From BRH-c54 sp036567945 (GTDB lineage: Bacteria; Bacteroidota; Bacteroidia; Flavobacteriales_E; Vicingaceae), in NCBI GenBank assembly GCA_036567945.1, contig DATCTM010000020.1, positions 1-64,000 of the forward strand: a DNA stretch of 64,000 bases. Direction: 5' to 3'. Made by a program: the position numbers and the translations under genes. The notes under the pieces were generated by a model that was not told the origin of the DNA, made no database searches, and worked only from the letters and a program-made list of their open reading frames with translations. Positions 9,292 through 18,634 of this stretch are shown here, one piece after another. Within the stretch, counting starts at the first letter, position 1. Each line of letters starts with the position of its first letter.

Positions 9292-10713
9292 TTATTTACG
9301 CTCGAACAATTGTAAAAAAACGGTAGAAGAATTCAGCTCATGAATGGGTTTATAACCTGAATATAAAGCTTCTAATTCTGCATCGCTAAAACCATTAAAC
9401 ACATTGGAATAGAGTATATAATTATCTTTACCTATATTTTTTGGTTTGAATGAACGAATATCTTCTTCCATAAAAATGATAGCATGGTTTCCTAAAACTG
9501 GAAAAGCAGCTCCTACTTCATGATATGGAATTTCATTAGCATCTAGATAGTCATTCATCTCTAACTGCAAACTATAAAAAGGCAAGTGAGCCAAACTAGC
9601 ATCCCAACCTTGGGCAATTCTATTAGGATACACCCAAAAATTGCCTGCTAAAAGTGAAACCGTTAACACTCCAAAAATACTTTTTTTAACTACCGAAGAG
9701 GTAATCACTTTATTTGCATAATAGCCTGCTGCTAACAAAATCAACAAATATAAAGGCAATAAATACCTATGTCCGGTAAGTTGCTGATAATACAAAAATG
9801 GAATAATGAAAATGAAGACACTAACTATTATCAATATTAATAATTGTAATGATGTTGATTCTCTCAACAACTTTTTTCTATACATTATTGCCATAATTAA
9901 AAGAGCAAATACTACCAACACTCTTCCAAAATCTAGTATTCGCCAAGCAAATATTCCTATGTTATATAGCGCTCCGTTAAAATCATTAGCAATTCTACCT
10001 TCTTCCCAAGCAGAATTGGGATGCGACCAAAACCACCCTGTTGCCTTATAGTGATAAAAATGATACCCTATAAAAAGTAGAAATGGAAAAGTATAAAACA
10101 ATGATTTCATTAATAAAAGATGTAATGGGAAACCTCTAAAATGTTGTCTTCTTAATGAAAAAATAAAATCGATTAAAAAAATGGTAAATGCTGCTACTAT
10201 TCCTCTCATACTAATTAAAAACAAGCCAATAAGAGCAAACATTAAAAGCATTTTTCTATTTTCGAAAACAGCATTAAGTGCCAATAAAAAACAAAAAAGT
10301 AATACAATATCTGGAGAAACCATTGCTGCTTGACTTAAAAAAGTGGGATCAACCAGCATCATTAACATCGTTAATACCAACACATAAGAAGTTCCCATAA
10401 ATCGTTTGGCTAATATATAAACCTGATAAACAATTCCCAACAAAAATGGCAACATAGCAAAATGAGCTATTGCCAACGATTTACCAAAAAACTGCCATAC
10501 TTTAGCTATGTACATTGCCAATAATGGCACATGCCCCGTATCAATCTGATTAGGAAGAATAAAAGAACGAAAATTATTTTCATAAAAAAAAGTTGCCGGA
10601 GCAGCTACTAAATTAATGGTATCCCAAAAAAAGAAATTATTGGAAACATAAGCCGTAAAGAATATGAAAAACAGAAAAAATGGAATTAATATTTGAACCT
10701 TTCGACTAATCAT
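9292..10713 (-). CDS. GT-C type membrane glycosyltransferase (ArnT/PMT-like)
   Basis: A 473-aa polytopic membrane protein with about ten hydrophobic segments. After the first helix comes a WDT motif and then DTGHVPLLAMYIAKVW, which matches the pattern of GT-C glycosyltransferases of the PMT/ArnT (GT39-like) group: an acidic residue in the first loop followed by a Pro-containing segment leading into the second helix. Such enzymes transfer sugars from polyprenyl-phosphate donors on the periplasmic side. The C-terminal 100 residues look soluble. It stands alone between the exbB operon and two barrel genes. The fold is likely; donor and acceptor are unknown. Confidence 0.6.
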   Translation of the reverse strand: MISRKVQILIPFFLFFIFFTAYVSNNFFFWDTINLVAAPATFFYENNFRSFILPNQIDTGHVPLLAMYIAKVWQFFGKSLAIAHFAMLPFLLGIVYQVYILAKRFMGTSYVLVLTMLMMLVDPTFLSQAAMVSPDIVLLFCFLLALNAVFENRKMLLMFALIGLFLISMRGIVAAFTIFLIDFIFSLRRQHFRGFPLHLLLMKSLFYTFPFLLFIGYHFYHYKATGWFWSHPNSAWEEGRIANDFNGALYNIGIFAWRILDFGRVLVVFALLIMAIMYRKKLLRESTSLQLLILIIVSVFIFIIPFLYYQQLTGHRYLLPLYLLILLAAGYYANKVITSSVVKKSIFGVLTVSLLAGNFWVYPNRIAQGWDASLAHLPFYSLQLEMNDYLDANEIPYHEVGAAFPVLGNHAIIFMEEDIRSFKPKNIGKDNYILYSNVFNGFSDAELEALYSGYKPIHELNSSTVFLQLFERK

Positions 10714-10751
10714 TAAGCTTTTTTAAGGTTCAAAGATAACAATGTGAATGG

Positions 10752-11336
10752 TTATTTCTTTTTGAGTGCGTTAAAATTAAATCCTAATCCGAAAGAAATT
10801 CTTACTTCATTAAGTGACACTGCTTTATAATTAGACAAGTGCCTTCCATGAATCAATCTACCATCTATAAACAAATGAAACCACTTAGAAGCATAATAAT
10901 TAAAGCCAAAAACACCAGAAATTAAAGGACTAACACTTGTTCCTGATGTAGTTTGAGGTAAGTTATCTAATGATTTTTTAGAGCCATTAAAAGATTGCGA
11001 CAAAGCCAATCCAGGTTGAAAACCAAAGTAAGGGTTAAAATTATTACCCGTTTTAATGTGATAAGATGCTCCAGAAAATAGCTGATGGTTTTTATTTAAT
11101 ATATTTTCATCATTTTTTAAAAAATGAAAAATATCTCCTCTTACAGAAATTTGCGAGCTAACATAATATTCTAAATTCCCTGTAAGAAAAATATTAGTTT
11201 CATCCATATCCAACAATTTCCCCACACTTATTGTTCCTTGAAATCTTACCAATCCTTTATCCACAACATTATTGTTTTCTTGAGAAAAAACAATAAGAGG
11301 TATAAAAAATAAAATAAAAACTAACTGTTTTACCAT
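10752..11336 (-). CDS. outer-membrane beta-barrel protein, unknown function
   Basis: A 194-aa protein with an N-terminal signal peptide (LVFILFFIPLIVFSQ) and alternating amphipathic strands such as GNLEYYVSSQISVRGDIFHF, ending in a strand with aromatic residues (ISFGLGFNFN), as in small outer-membrane barrels. The start overlaps the end of the upstream gene by 7 bp (11330-11336), so the two are translationally linked. The partner is also a small barrel protein, and the two could work together, but no substrate can be read from the sequence. Confidence 0.6.
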   Translation of the reverse strand: MVKQLVFILFFIPLIVFSQENNNVVDKGLVRFQGTISVGKLLDMDETNIFLTGNLEYYVSSQISVRGDIFHFLKNDENILNKNHQLFSGASYHIKTGNNFNPYFGFQPGLALSQSFNGSKKSLDNLPQTTSGTSVSPLISGVFGFNYYASKWFHLFIDGRLIHGRHLSNYKAVSLNEVRISFGLGFNFNALKKK

Positions 11337-11980
11337 AGGTTTCCTAATTTAAAATTAACACTAATTGTAAATAACAAATGCCCCTCTAAAGTAGGATTAT
11401 TATGACTTTCTTTTTCTATATGCAGTTCTTTTACCCCGTCATGTTCATGAATATCCGTATGAATATCATTACCTAAATGAATCATGTATTGAGCTCCAAG
11501 TGAGATATCAAAATTATTTGTAATATTTAGATGTGTTCCTATCCCCAACTGAGTTGCAGAACTCAATCGAGACTGAGCATCATCTACTGTTATATTTTCT
11601 GTTGTTTTAACAGGACTCACTTTAGTATAATCAAAACAATGTCCAGCTAAAATATAAGGTACAAGTTTTCCTTGAGTGTTTAAAGGGTAAAACATTACCG
11701 ACCAACCAATATGTCTATCATTTCTATATGCTAAGCCATCAATATCTTCTGTAATAAAATCAGCAAACCATTCAGTATTTATTCTATTGCTAATTCGTAT
11801 TCTAAACTGACCTCCAAAACCAGTTCCCACATTGTTAGTACTACCAAAGCCACTTATGGTATTTCTAACGCCCAACTCAAACATTCCTGAAGTTTTTTTA
11901 GCACCTGAAGGACGCATATCTTCCTGTGCATAAAAAGTTATTGGAAATAATAAGGCTATAAATAAAATGAATTTGCTCAT
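11330..11980 (-). CDS. outer-membrane beta-barrel protein, unknown function
   Basis: About 216 aa from the ATG at 11980; the frame stays open to 12058, but the signal peptide MSKFILFIALLFPITFYAQ starts at 11980, so I prefer that start. The mature part has barrel-like strands (FELGVRNTISGFG, GWSVMFYPLN, FDISLGAQYMIHLG) and a histidine-containing stretch near the C-terminus (HTDIHEHDGVKELHIEKESH), which may only be a loop. It ends in ISVNFKLGNLW, a typical terminal strand. It overlaps the next gene by 7 bp. No specific family recognised. Confidence 0.6.
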   Translation of the reverse strand: MSKFILFIALLFPITFYAQEDMRPSGAKKTSGMFELGVRNTISGFGSTNNVGTGFGGQFRIRISNRINTEWFADFITEDIDGLAYRNDRHIGWSVMFYPLNTQGKLVPYILAGHCFDYTKVSPVKTTENITVDDAQSRLSSATQLGIGTHLNITNNFDISLGAQYMIHLGNDIHTDIHEHDGVKELHIEKESHNNPTLEGHLLFTISVNFKLGNLW

Positions 11981-12040
11981 ATGTTTCAAAAATAATATAA
12001 ATAACGTTTGTATTACTAAAAGATTATCTTGAAAATTATT

Positions 12041-12072
12041 TTTGGCACTAATAAACAAATAAACTATTTTTG
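12041..12072 (+). promoter_or_regulatory. Bacteroidota-type promoter for the glycine-rich secreted protein
   Basis: TTTG at 12041-12044, then 20 bp, then TATTTTTG at 12065-12072, matching the -33/-7 consensus (TTTG and TAnnTTTG) of the Bacteroidota primary sigma factor. It ends 28 bp before the ATG at 12101. Called from sequence only. Confidence 0.6.
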
Positions 12073-12100
12073 ATGAATAATCATTTAAACTTTTAGAAAT

Positions 12101-13681
12101 ATGAAAAAATCTTTACTAAAAATTATTTTAGGTGTATTTACCTTAACATTTGGACTTAATGCAAGTGCACAATGTCCAACAATAACATGCCCTTCAGACA
12201 CAATAATCAATAATGACCAAGGTGATTGTGGTGCCATTTTCAGCTACACATCTCCTACAGGGGTTGATTTATGTGCTAATGGAACTCAAACATTTAGCTA
12301 TACTGGAAATGTTCAAACATTTACTGTTCCTACAGGGGTAACCTCTATTTCAATTCAAGCTTATGGTGCTCAAGGAGGTGATAATGGAACTTGGCTTGGT
12401 GGACAGGGAGGATATGCAGCAGGAGATTTAGCTGTAACACCTGGTCAAGTATTAAACATATATGTTGGAGGTAAAGGATCTAATGGAACTGGAAGTGCGG
12501 CTAATTGTGGATCACAAGGAGGCTTTAATGGTGGTGGAAACACAGGTGCTACATGTTGTAGTAATGCTGGTGGTGGTGCTGGTGCTGGTGGTGGTGCTTC
12601 TGATGTAAGATTAGCAGGAAACACTTTGAATGACAGAGTTATTGTTGCTGCCGGAGGTGGTGGTGCCGGAGATAATGAAAATGGTGCTAACGGTGGTGGA
12701 TTAGTAGGTGATGATGGTGGTACTTATAACGGAGTAACCTCAACTGGAGGGACCCAAACTGCTGGAGGTTTAGCTGGAGGAACTTATTTCCCAAACCATA
12801 CCTGCTCACCAGCAACAGATGGAAGTTTTGGACTAGGAGGAGACGGAGACGCCAATGATGGTGGCGGTGGTGGTGGAGGCTGGTACGGTGGTGGTGGTGG
12901 AGCCAACAACGCACATGGTGCCGGTGGATCTTCTTATATAGGAGGAGTAACTAATAGCACAACTACTTCAGGAGGTAGAACAGGAGATGGAGAAATAGTT
13001 ATAACATACCAAGGAGCCCCAGTATCAACTAATCAGACTAATGGATTGTCTTCTGGAACAACTTTCCCTATAGGTATTACAACTAATACTTTTGTAGCTA
13101 CTAATAACTTTGGATCTGCTACATGTAGTTTTAATGTTACTGTTGTAGATGTAGAAGCTCCAACCATTTCTTGTCCAGGTGACACAACTCTATGTGACAC
13201 AACTGCTACAACAATAAACAATATTGCTCCTGTTACATCTGATAACTGTTCTGGAGAAACTGTAAGCTATACATTAACTGGAGCTACTACAGGTTCAGGA
13301 ACAGGTGATGCTAGTGGAACCACTTTCAATAATGGTGTAACTACCGTTAAGTATATTGTTGCTGATACTTCTGGAAATCTAGATAGTTGTACTTTTAATG
13401 TAGAAATATTAACTTGCGTAGGAATTAATGAAAATCAAGATTTACAAGGAATAGATATTTTCCCAAATCCTGCAACAGATTTTGTTACTGTTCAGGTTAA
13501 TGAAAACTATTCTTCACTTAATGTATCTTTAACTTCTATCGAAGGTAAAGTCGTTTTTCAACAAAATAATATGTCTAAAAAAATATTAAAAATTGATATC
13601 TCTAATTTTGATAATGGCGTTTACTTTTTAAAGGTAACTAATGGTGCAAAATCTAATGATTATAAATTAATTAAAAATTAA
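12101..13681 (+). CDS. glycine-rich secreted protein with HYR domain and T9SS type A sorting domain
   Basis: A 526-aa surface or secreted protein. Order: signal peptide (1-24, ending NASAQ); a short cysteine-containing segment; a glycine-rich domain (about 65-300) that opens with FSYTGNVQTFTVPTGV and continues with AYGAQGG, VAAGGGGAG and similar runs, resembling the ALK/LTK-type glycine-rich domain also found in bacterial surface proteins; an HYR-like domain (about 350-440, APTISCPGDTTL to ADTSGNLDSCTF); and a type A T9SS sorting domain (about 445-526, DIFPNPATDF, SIEGKVV, GVYFLKV, closing YKLIKN). T9SS export is well supported; binding function is not known. A strong terminator follows at 13701. 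Confidence 0.88.
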   Translation: MKKSLLKIILGVFTLTFGLNASAQCPTITCPSDTIINNDQGDCGAIFSYTSPTGVDLCANGTQTFSYTGNVQTFTVPTGVTSISIQAYGAQGGDNGTWLGGQGGYAAGDLAVTPGQVLNIYVGGKGSNGTGSAANCGSQGGFNGGGNTGATCCSNAGGGAGAGGGASDVRLAGNTLNDRVIVAAGGGGAGDNENGANGGGLVGDDGGTYNGVTSTGGTQTAGGLAGGTYFPNHTCSPATDGSFGLGGDGDANDGGGGGGGWYGGGGGANNAHGAGGSSYIGGVTNSTTTSGGRTGDGEIVITYQGAPVSTNQTNGLSSGTTFPIGITTNTFVATNNFGSATCSFNVTVVDVEAPTISCPGDTTLCDTTATTINNIAPVTSDNCSGETVSYTLTGATTGSGTGDASGTTFNNGVTTVKYIVADTSGNLDSCTFNVEILTCVGINENQDLQGIDIFPNPATDFVTVQVNENYSSLNVSLTSIEGKVVFQQNNMSKKILKIDISNFDNGVYFLKVTNGAKSNDYKLIKN

Positions 13682-13700
13682 AAGTTAATTAATTAGATAT

Positions 13701-13738
13701 AAAAAAAGAGGCTATTCTAGGAATAGCCTCTTTTTTTT
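13701..13738. terminator. bidirectional intrinsic terminator
   Basis: AGAGGCTATTC pairs with GAATAGCCTCT around a 3-nt loop, with a run of A on the left and a run of T on the right. It serves the plus-strand glycine-rich protein gene and, read the other way, the 3' end of radA (which ends at 13737). Confidence 0.9.
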
Positions 13739-15110
13739 ATCCAAACAATTTTGAAAAAATAGATTCTATTTTATTTACAAATACGATTTCTATTTTGTGC
13801 TGACTAACATCCAACCCTTTTTGGTTATATTTAGAAACGAAAATTTTTTCAAAACCTAATTTTTCAGCTTCTGTAATGCGTTGCTCTACCCTACTTATTG
13901 GTCTAATTTCTCCCGACAACCCTACCTCAGCAGCAAAGCAATATAATGATGGTATGGAAATGTTTTCTCCTGAAGAAAGTACTGCACTTACCACCGCTAA
14001 ATCTACAGCCGGATCATCTATTTTTAATCCTCCGGCAACATTTATAAATACATCTTTAGCACCTAATTTAAACCCACAACGCTTTTCCAATACTGCCAAC
14101 AACATGTTTAATCGTTTAGTATCAAAACCTGTTGACGAGCGTTGTGGCGTTCCATAAGCAGCAGAGCTTACTAAAGCTTGAATTTCTACTAACAAAGGTC
14201 TGTTTCCTTCCATAGTTGCAGCAACTGCAGCTCCACTAAAGTTTTCATCGCTGTTGCTTAATAGTATTTCTGAAGGGTTATCAACTTCTCTTAATCCTGC
14301 TCCATGCATTTCATAAATCCCTAATTCATTGGTGGAACCAAACCTATTTTTTACCGAACGCAACAGTCTGTAAATATGATTTCTATCTCCTTCAAATTGC
14401 AGTACAACATCTACCATGTGTTCCAAAATTTTTGGTCCGGCAATGGTGCCATCTTTAGTAATATGTCCCACCAAAAAAACAGGCGTATTGCTTTCTTTAG
14501 CATATCGCATCAATTCAGCAGTACATTCTCTTACTTGAGAAATACTTCCCGGAGATGAATCAATAGTAGCAGTATGTAAGGTTTGAATAGAATCTATCAC
14601 CAAAATATCAGGAACAATTTCATTTATATGATGAAAAATATTTTGCGTTGATGTTTCTGTCAACACATAACAATCGGAATTTTTATTTCCTATTCTATCG
14701 GCACGCATTTTTAATTGCTGACCACTTTCTTCACCGGAAACATATAGAATTTTCTGTCCTTTTAATCTCAAAGACATTTGCAACATAAGTGTTGACTTTC
14801 CAATACCCGGATCTCCTCCAAAAAGAATTAATGAACCCGGTACTAAACCACCACCTAACACTCTATTTAACTCTGTTCCCGGAAGTTTAATTCTAGGAAT
14901 TTCTGCTAACTCAATAGTATCTACAGGAAGTGGTTTGTTATTCTTTTTTATATTAAAAGAACCTTTCACCTCGTTGGGATGAGGCTTACTAATAACTTCT
15001 TCAACTATGGTGTTCCACTCGTTACACGAAGAACATTTACCTACCCATTTAGGATATTGAGCTCCACAACTTTGGCAGAAAAAGGCTGTTTTTACTTTTG
15101 TTTTTGCCAT
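13737..15110 (-). CDS. radA: DNA repair protein RadA
   Basis: A 457-aa RecA-related branch-migration ATPase acting in recombinational repair in the cytosol. Visible: N-terminal zinc finger C12-x2-C15 ... C26-x2-C29; P-loop GGDPGIGKST near residue 98; Walker B LVIDSIQT; the RadA signature KNRFGSTNE; and a Lon-like C-terminal domain with GGLKIDDPAVDLA. Length is normal. It begins 15 bp after the ABC ATPase gene and is probably co-transcribed with it, a linkage that need not be functional. Confidence 0.97.
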   Translation of the reverse strand: MAKTKVKTAFFCQSCGAQYPKWVGKCSSCNEWNTIVEEVISKPHPNEVKGSFNIKKNNKPLPVDTIELAEIPRIKLPGTELNRVLGGGLVPGSLILFGGDPGIGKSTLMLQMSLRLKGQKILYVSGEESGQQLKMRADRIGNKNSDCYVLTETSTQNIFHHINEIVPDILVIDSIQTLHTATIDSSPGSISQVRECTAELMRYAKESNTPVFLVGHITKDGTIAGPKILEHMVDVVLQFEGDRNHIYRLLRSVKNRFGSTNELGIYEMHGAGLREVDNPSEILLSNSDENFSGAAVAATMEGNRPLLVEIQALVSSAAYGTPQRSSTGFDTKRLNMLLAVLEKRCGFKLGAKDVFINVAGGLKIDDPAVDLAVVSAVLSSGENISIPSLYCFAAEVGLSGEIRPISRVEQRITEAEKLGFEKIFVSKYNQKGLDVSQHKIEIVFVNKIESIFSKLFG

Positions 15111-15125
15111 AGCGTGTCACTTATA

Positions 15126-16934
15126 TTAAACTGTAGTTGAGCGTCTTGCTATTTTTTTATTTAAAGATTTTTGAATGTCGTCTATCTCTCCTTTAGGAAT
15201 AGCATTAATCAATGATTTGGTATAATCAGTTTTTGGATTATTATAAATCTCATCTGCATAACCCATTTCTTTAACAACTCCCTCTTGCATTACTATCATT
15301 TTATCACTCATAAATTTAACAACCGATAAATCGTGTGAGATAAAGATGTATGTAAACTTAAATTCTTCTTTTAGTTCATTCAGCAAGTTCAGTACCTGTG
15401 CCTGAACAGATACATCTAATGCAGAAACAGACTCATCGCAAATAATGAATTTAGGATTTAACGCTAATGAACGGGCAATACAAATACGTTGTCTTTGTCC
15501 TCCCGAAAACTCATGCGGATATCTGTAAAAATGATGCTCCGGTAAATCAACACGCTTCAATAATTCCATTACTCTTTCTTTTCTTTCTGCATCACTATTA
15601 AACACATTATGTACACGCATGGGTTCCATAATCGCTTCGCCAATAGTAATTCTGGGATTTAAAGATGAGTAAGGATCTTGGAAAATAATTTGCATTTCTT
15701 TTCTGTACTCACGCATTTCCTTCACACTAAGATTCGTAATATCTTTCCCTTCAAAAATAATATTTCCGGCTGTTGGTTCCACCAATTTTAAAATGGTTCT
15801 TCCTAAGGTTGTTTTTCCACAACCCGACTCACCCACTAAACCTAAAGTTTCTCCGGGATAAACCTTAAAAGAAACATCATTAACTGCTTTTACATATTCT
15901 TTTGCTCTGCCAAAAACTCCTTTACTTATCGGAAAATAAGTTTTCAGGTTTTTAATTTCTAAAATGGGCTCTTGAGCATATATTTTCTCGTGCTTTTTAG
16001 CTGTCTCTTCCGGACTAATCACCAAATTTTCTGTAACTTCTTCTACCGATTTATTTTTTTCTTTCATCTCTCCGTTTTCATCTACACTCATAAAATCTGA
16101 AACGGTAGGTAGCCAGTGGAGCCTTCTATTTAATGGCGGACGACAAGCTAACAAGCCTTTGGTGTAAGGGTGTTGCGGATTAGTAAAAATATCCATTACT
16201 GTTCCTTGCTCCACAATTTTACCTTTGTACATTACCACTACTTTATCGGCCAATTCAGCAATAACACCTAAATCATGAGTAATAAACATAATCCCCATAT
16301 CTTGTTCTTGCTGCAATTGCATCATCAACTCCAAAATGGTTTTTTGTACAGTAACATCTAATGCTGTTGTAGGTTCATCAGCAATTAATATAGAAGGATT
16401 GCAAGACATTGCCATGGCTATCATCACCCTTTGTTTCTGACCACCTGAAATTTGGTGAGGATATGTATCAAACATCACATCAGGACGAGGTAGTTCTACT
16501 TTTTTAAATAACTCTATGGTTATCTTTTTAGCTTCTTTTTTATTTACTTTTTGATGCAACATAATGGCTTCTGCCACTTGATCTCCACAAGTATAAACAG
16601 GGTTTAAAGAAGTCATCGGTTCTTGGAAAATCATAGCAATTTCATTCCCTCTTAAACTTCGCATTTGTTTTTCAGTAGCTTTTACCAAGTCAATTACGCC
16701 ATCTTTACCATGAAATAAAATTTCTCCACTAGTAATTTCTCCTGGAGGATTAGGAATTAAACGCATGGCTGATAGTGATGTAACCGATTTTCCTGAACCT
16801 GACTCACCAACTATTCCTATGGTTTCTCCTTTGTTTAACGTAAATGAAACGTTATTAACTGCTTTGGTAACTTCTCCGTCCGAACGAAATTCTGTAACTA
16901 AATTTTTGATTTCTAAAAGCGTTCTATTTTCCAT
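15126..16934 (-). CDS. peptide-type ABC transporter ATP-binding protein, two fused ATPase domains
   Basis: A 602-aa cytoplasmic ATPase of the Opp/Dpp (nickel/peptide) family with both nucleotide-binding domains in one chain, as in GsiA or YejF. Domain 1: Walker A GESGSGKSV, signature SGGQKQR, Walker B ILIADEPT (about residues 40-185). Domain 2: Walker A GESGCGKTT, signature SGGQRQR, Walker B IICDESVSALD (about 370-530). Each domain is followed by the oligopeptide-transporter C-terminal extension (HPYTKGLL and NPKTDYTKSL). No permease or binding-protein gene is adjacent, so the membrane partners must lie elsewhere. Confidence 0.93.
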   Translation of the reverse strand: MENRTLLEIKNLVTEFRSDGEVTKAVNNVSFTLNKGETIGIVGESGSGKSVTSLSAMRLIPNPPGEITSGEILFHGKDGVIDLVKATEKQMRSLRGNEIAMIFQEPMTSLNPVYTCGDQVAEAIMLHQKVNKKEAKKITIELFKKVELPRPDVMFDTYPHQISGGQKQRVMIAMAMSCNPSILIADEPTTALDVTVQKTILELMMQLQQEQDMGIMFITHDLGVIAELADKVVVMYKGKIVEQGTVMDIFTNPQHPYTKGLLACRPPLNRRLHWLPTVSDFMSVDENGEMKEKNKSVEEVTENLVISPEETAKKHEKIYAQEPILEIKNLKTYFPISKGVFGRAKEYVKAVNDVSFKVYPGETLGLVGESGCGKTTLGRTILKLVEPTAGNIIFEGKDITNLSVKEMREYRKEMQIIFQDPYSSLNPRITIGEAIMEPMRVHNVFNSDAERKERVMELLKRVDLPEHHFYRYPHEFSGGQRQRICIARSLALNPKFIICDESVSALDVSVQAQVLNLLNELKEEFKFTYIFISHDLSVVKFMSDKMIVMQEGVVKEMGYADEIYNNPKTDYTKSLINAIPKGEIDDIQKSLNKKIARRSTTV

Positions 16935-17158
16935 ATTCCCTTTAAATCTTATTGTAGAATAATATTCATTTTATTAAAGGCAATAAAAATACATTTTTAA
17001 TGCAAGTTGCACAAGATTTATAAAAAATATACACTCTTTTTTAGACGACCTCCTGATTTTAAACGACAAAATTTAGATAACACTGTCTGTAACAGTTTGT
17101 TGTTAACTATTTCACAATAGACAAACTTGAAAAATTCCATATTACCCCATCCACAAAC

Positions 17159-17662
17159 TCACTCACTTAAATCATAAATCTTAATAACGAAATAACCGTA
17201 ACCATGCTTTTCGCTATCTTCTTTTAATGCTACCTCAACAGGTTTTTTGGTGATAGATGATGTTGTTCTCCAAGTGGTGAATCCATCTTGTTCTAACTTA
17301 TTTTCCCCGTAATTATCGTTGTAATATTCGGTAAATTCCTGAGCTACTTTTTTAGCATCTTCTGCCAAATCAAAATAGGCTGCAATTTCAATTTCATAAA
17401 GTTTTTTTTCATAAAAATCGTAAGTAACGGTATAACTATTCCCCATGCTGATATCGTAGTCGTAATGCAAATACTGCGGCTGATCATCTATCAAAAAAGC
17501 ATTATCTTCAACAGCTTTTACAGTTGTCATGTCAGCCCCAATTTTAACTCCTCTAATATGTTCTTTTTCAGTTTTATTTATGGCTTTAAAGAAATCGCTA
17601 CGCTTAGTAGTACAGGCAGAAATAACCGCCAAAACCATAATAATTATTGCTGTTTTTTTCAT
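17159..17662 (-). CDS. lipoprotein of unknown function, paralogue of the one at 60102
   Basis: 167 aa from the ATG at 17662; six more codons are open upstream, but MKKTAIIIMVLAVISAC is a clean lipoprotein signal with lipobox ISAC. The mature protein is acidic and mixed alpha/beta, with YLHYDYDIS, VTYDFYEKKLYEIEI, a helix FTEYYNDNYGE and a closing beta-strand GYFVIKIYDL. The arrangement matches the 165-aa lipoprotein at 60102-60599 element by element, so the two are probably paralogues. It stands between the ABC ATPase and an exonuclease gene without clear operon partners. Function not recognised. Confidence 0.6.
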   Translation of the reverse strand: MKKTAIIIMVLAVISACTTKRSDFFKAINKTEKEHIRGVKIGADMTTVKAVEDNAFLIDDQPQYLHYDYDISMGNSYTVTYDFYEKKLYEIEIAAYFDLAEDAKKVAQEFTEYYNDNYGENKLEQDGFTTWRTTSSITKKPVEVALKEDSEKHGYGYFVIKIYDLSE

Positions 17663-17686
17663 ATTATTTAAGTTATCCATTAATTT

Positions 17687-17714
17687 CTCGCAAAGACGCG
17701 AAGACGCAAAAAAG
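17687..17714. repeat. short imperfect tandem repeat (AGACGC units)
   Basis: Two AGACGC units sit in CAAAGACGCGAAGACGCAAA between the start of the lipoprotein gene and the end of the exonuclease gene. Its higher GC content stands out from the surrounding AT-rich intergenic DNA. It may be a remnant of a dispersed intergenic repeat; nothing more can be said from one copy. Confidence 0.35.
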
Positions 17715-17751
17715 TTGTTTGTTAATCGTTATTGGTAATTCTTCCGGCTTT

Positions 17752-18465
17752 TTAGTTAAAAACAATATTCTCTTCTTTCACCAAATCTTCGTTTCTGTAA
17801 CGTAAAAACAATTGTGTAAGTGCCACTACGTCTTTTTCACAATAAATTTTTATGCGTTCTACATCTTTCTCTTCCCAATATACTTGGTTTACCATACTTC
17901 CGTCAATATCGTCTTTTGGTGTTGGGATATTAAATATTGCCGTTAGCAACCCGAGCGAAGTATAATTTTTGTAATCACCAAATTTCCATAGCTGCAAGGT
18001 ATCTAAATGAGCAACTTCCCAAGGTTTTTTGCCTGCCAAATCTAAAATAAATGGGATATTTAACCCGTTTACCAAAGCTCTTCGGGCAATGTATGGAAAA
18101 TCGAACTCTTTACCATTATGAGCACAAAGCAAATGGTCGGCTTGGTTGAAATAATTGTTAAGCAAATCGAAAAATTCTTCTAACAACAGTTTTTCATCAT
18201 CGCCATAAAAAGATTTTAATCGGAGTTTTTTTTCGCTGCCTTCGTAAGTAATAAACCCCACAGAAATACAAACAATTTTTCCGAATTCGGCATAAATACC
18301 GGCTCTGGAATAAGCTTCTTCAGGTGTTTCATCTGCAGCTATATACTTGGCTTTTTGTTCCCAAAATTTTTGTAGACGCTCATCCACCGAATTAAAATTG
18401 GGTTGTTGAGCTACTGTTTCTATATCTAAAAAAAGAATTTTTTCTAGTCGGATTTTTTCTAACAT
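17752..18465 (-). CDS. predicted 3'-5' exonuclease, PolB-exo-like DnaQ fold
   Basis: About 237 aa from the ATG at 18465; an in-frame ATG lies three codons earlier. The DnaQ-like exonuclease motifs are all present: ExoI as FLDIETV (Asp/Glu near residue 15), ExoII in the CAHNGKEFDFPYIARR region, and ExoIII as YCEKDVVAL near residue 220, so the four acidic metal ligands look intact. It resembles the family annotated as predicted 3'-5' exonuclease related to DNA polymerase B proofreading domains. It acts on nucleic acid in the cytosol; the substrate is unknown. Confidence 0.85.
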   Translation of the reverse strand: MLEKIRLEKILFLDIETVAQQPNFNSVDERLQKFWEQKAKYIAADETPEEAYSRAGIYAEFGKIVCISVGFITYEGSEKKLRLKSFYGDDEKLLLEEFFDLLNNYFNQADHLLCAHNGKEFDFPYIARRALVNGLNIPFILDLAGKKPWEVAHLDTLQLWKFGDYKNYTSLGLLTAIFNIPTPKDDIDGSMVNQVYWEEKDVERIKIYCEKDVVALTQLFLRYRNEDLVKEENIVFN

Positions 18466-18634
18466 AAGCACCATTTTAAAACCGACAATAAAAGTAAGGC
18501 TTTTTGAAAAGGTGTAAAGAATTTTTGAAGATTATTTTTTCGACCCTCCCAACAAACTTAAAAGTTATTGTCCAATAACACAAATTTCAATCAATTATAA
18601 TAATAATGGAGAAGGTTCTAAGCAAAATTAGTTA

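Noticed and set aside
12687..12914. Histidine-rich minus-strand open frame
   Set aside because: It is the antisense of glycine-rich GGT/GGA codons and has no independent support.
17001..17011. TGCAAGTTGCA palindrome upstream of the ABC ATPase gene
   Set aside because: An 11-bp dyad with a single central base is expected by chance in intergenic DNA of this size; no second copy seen.
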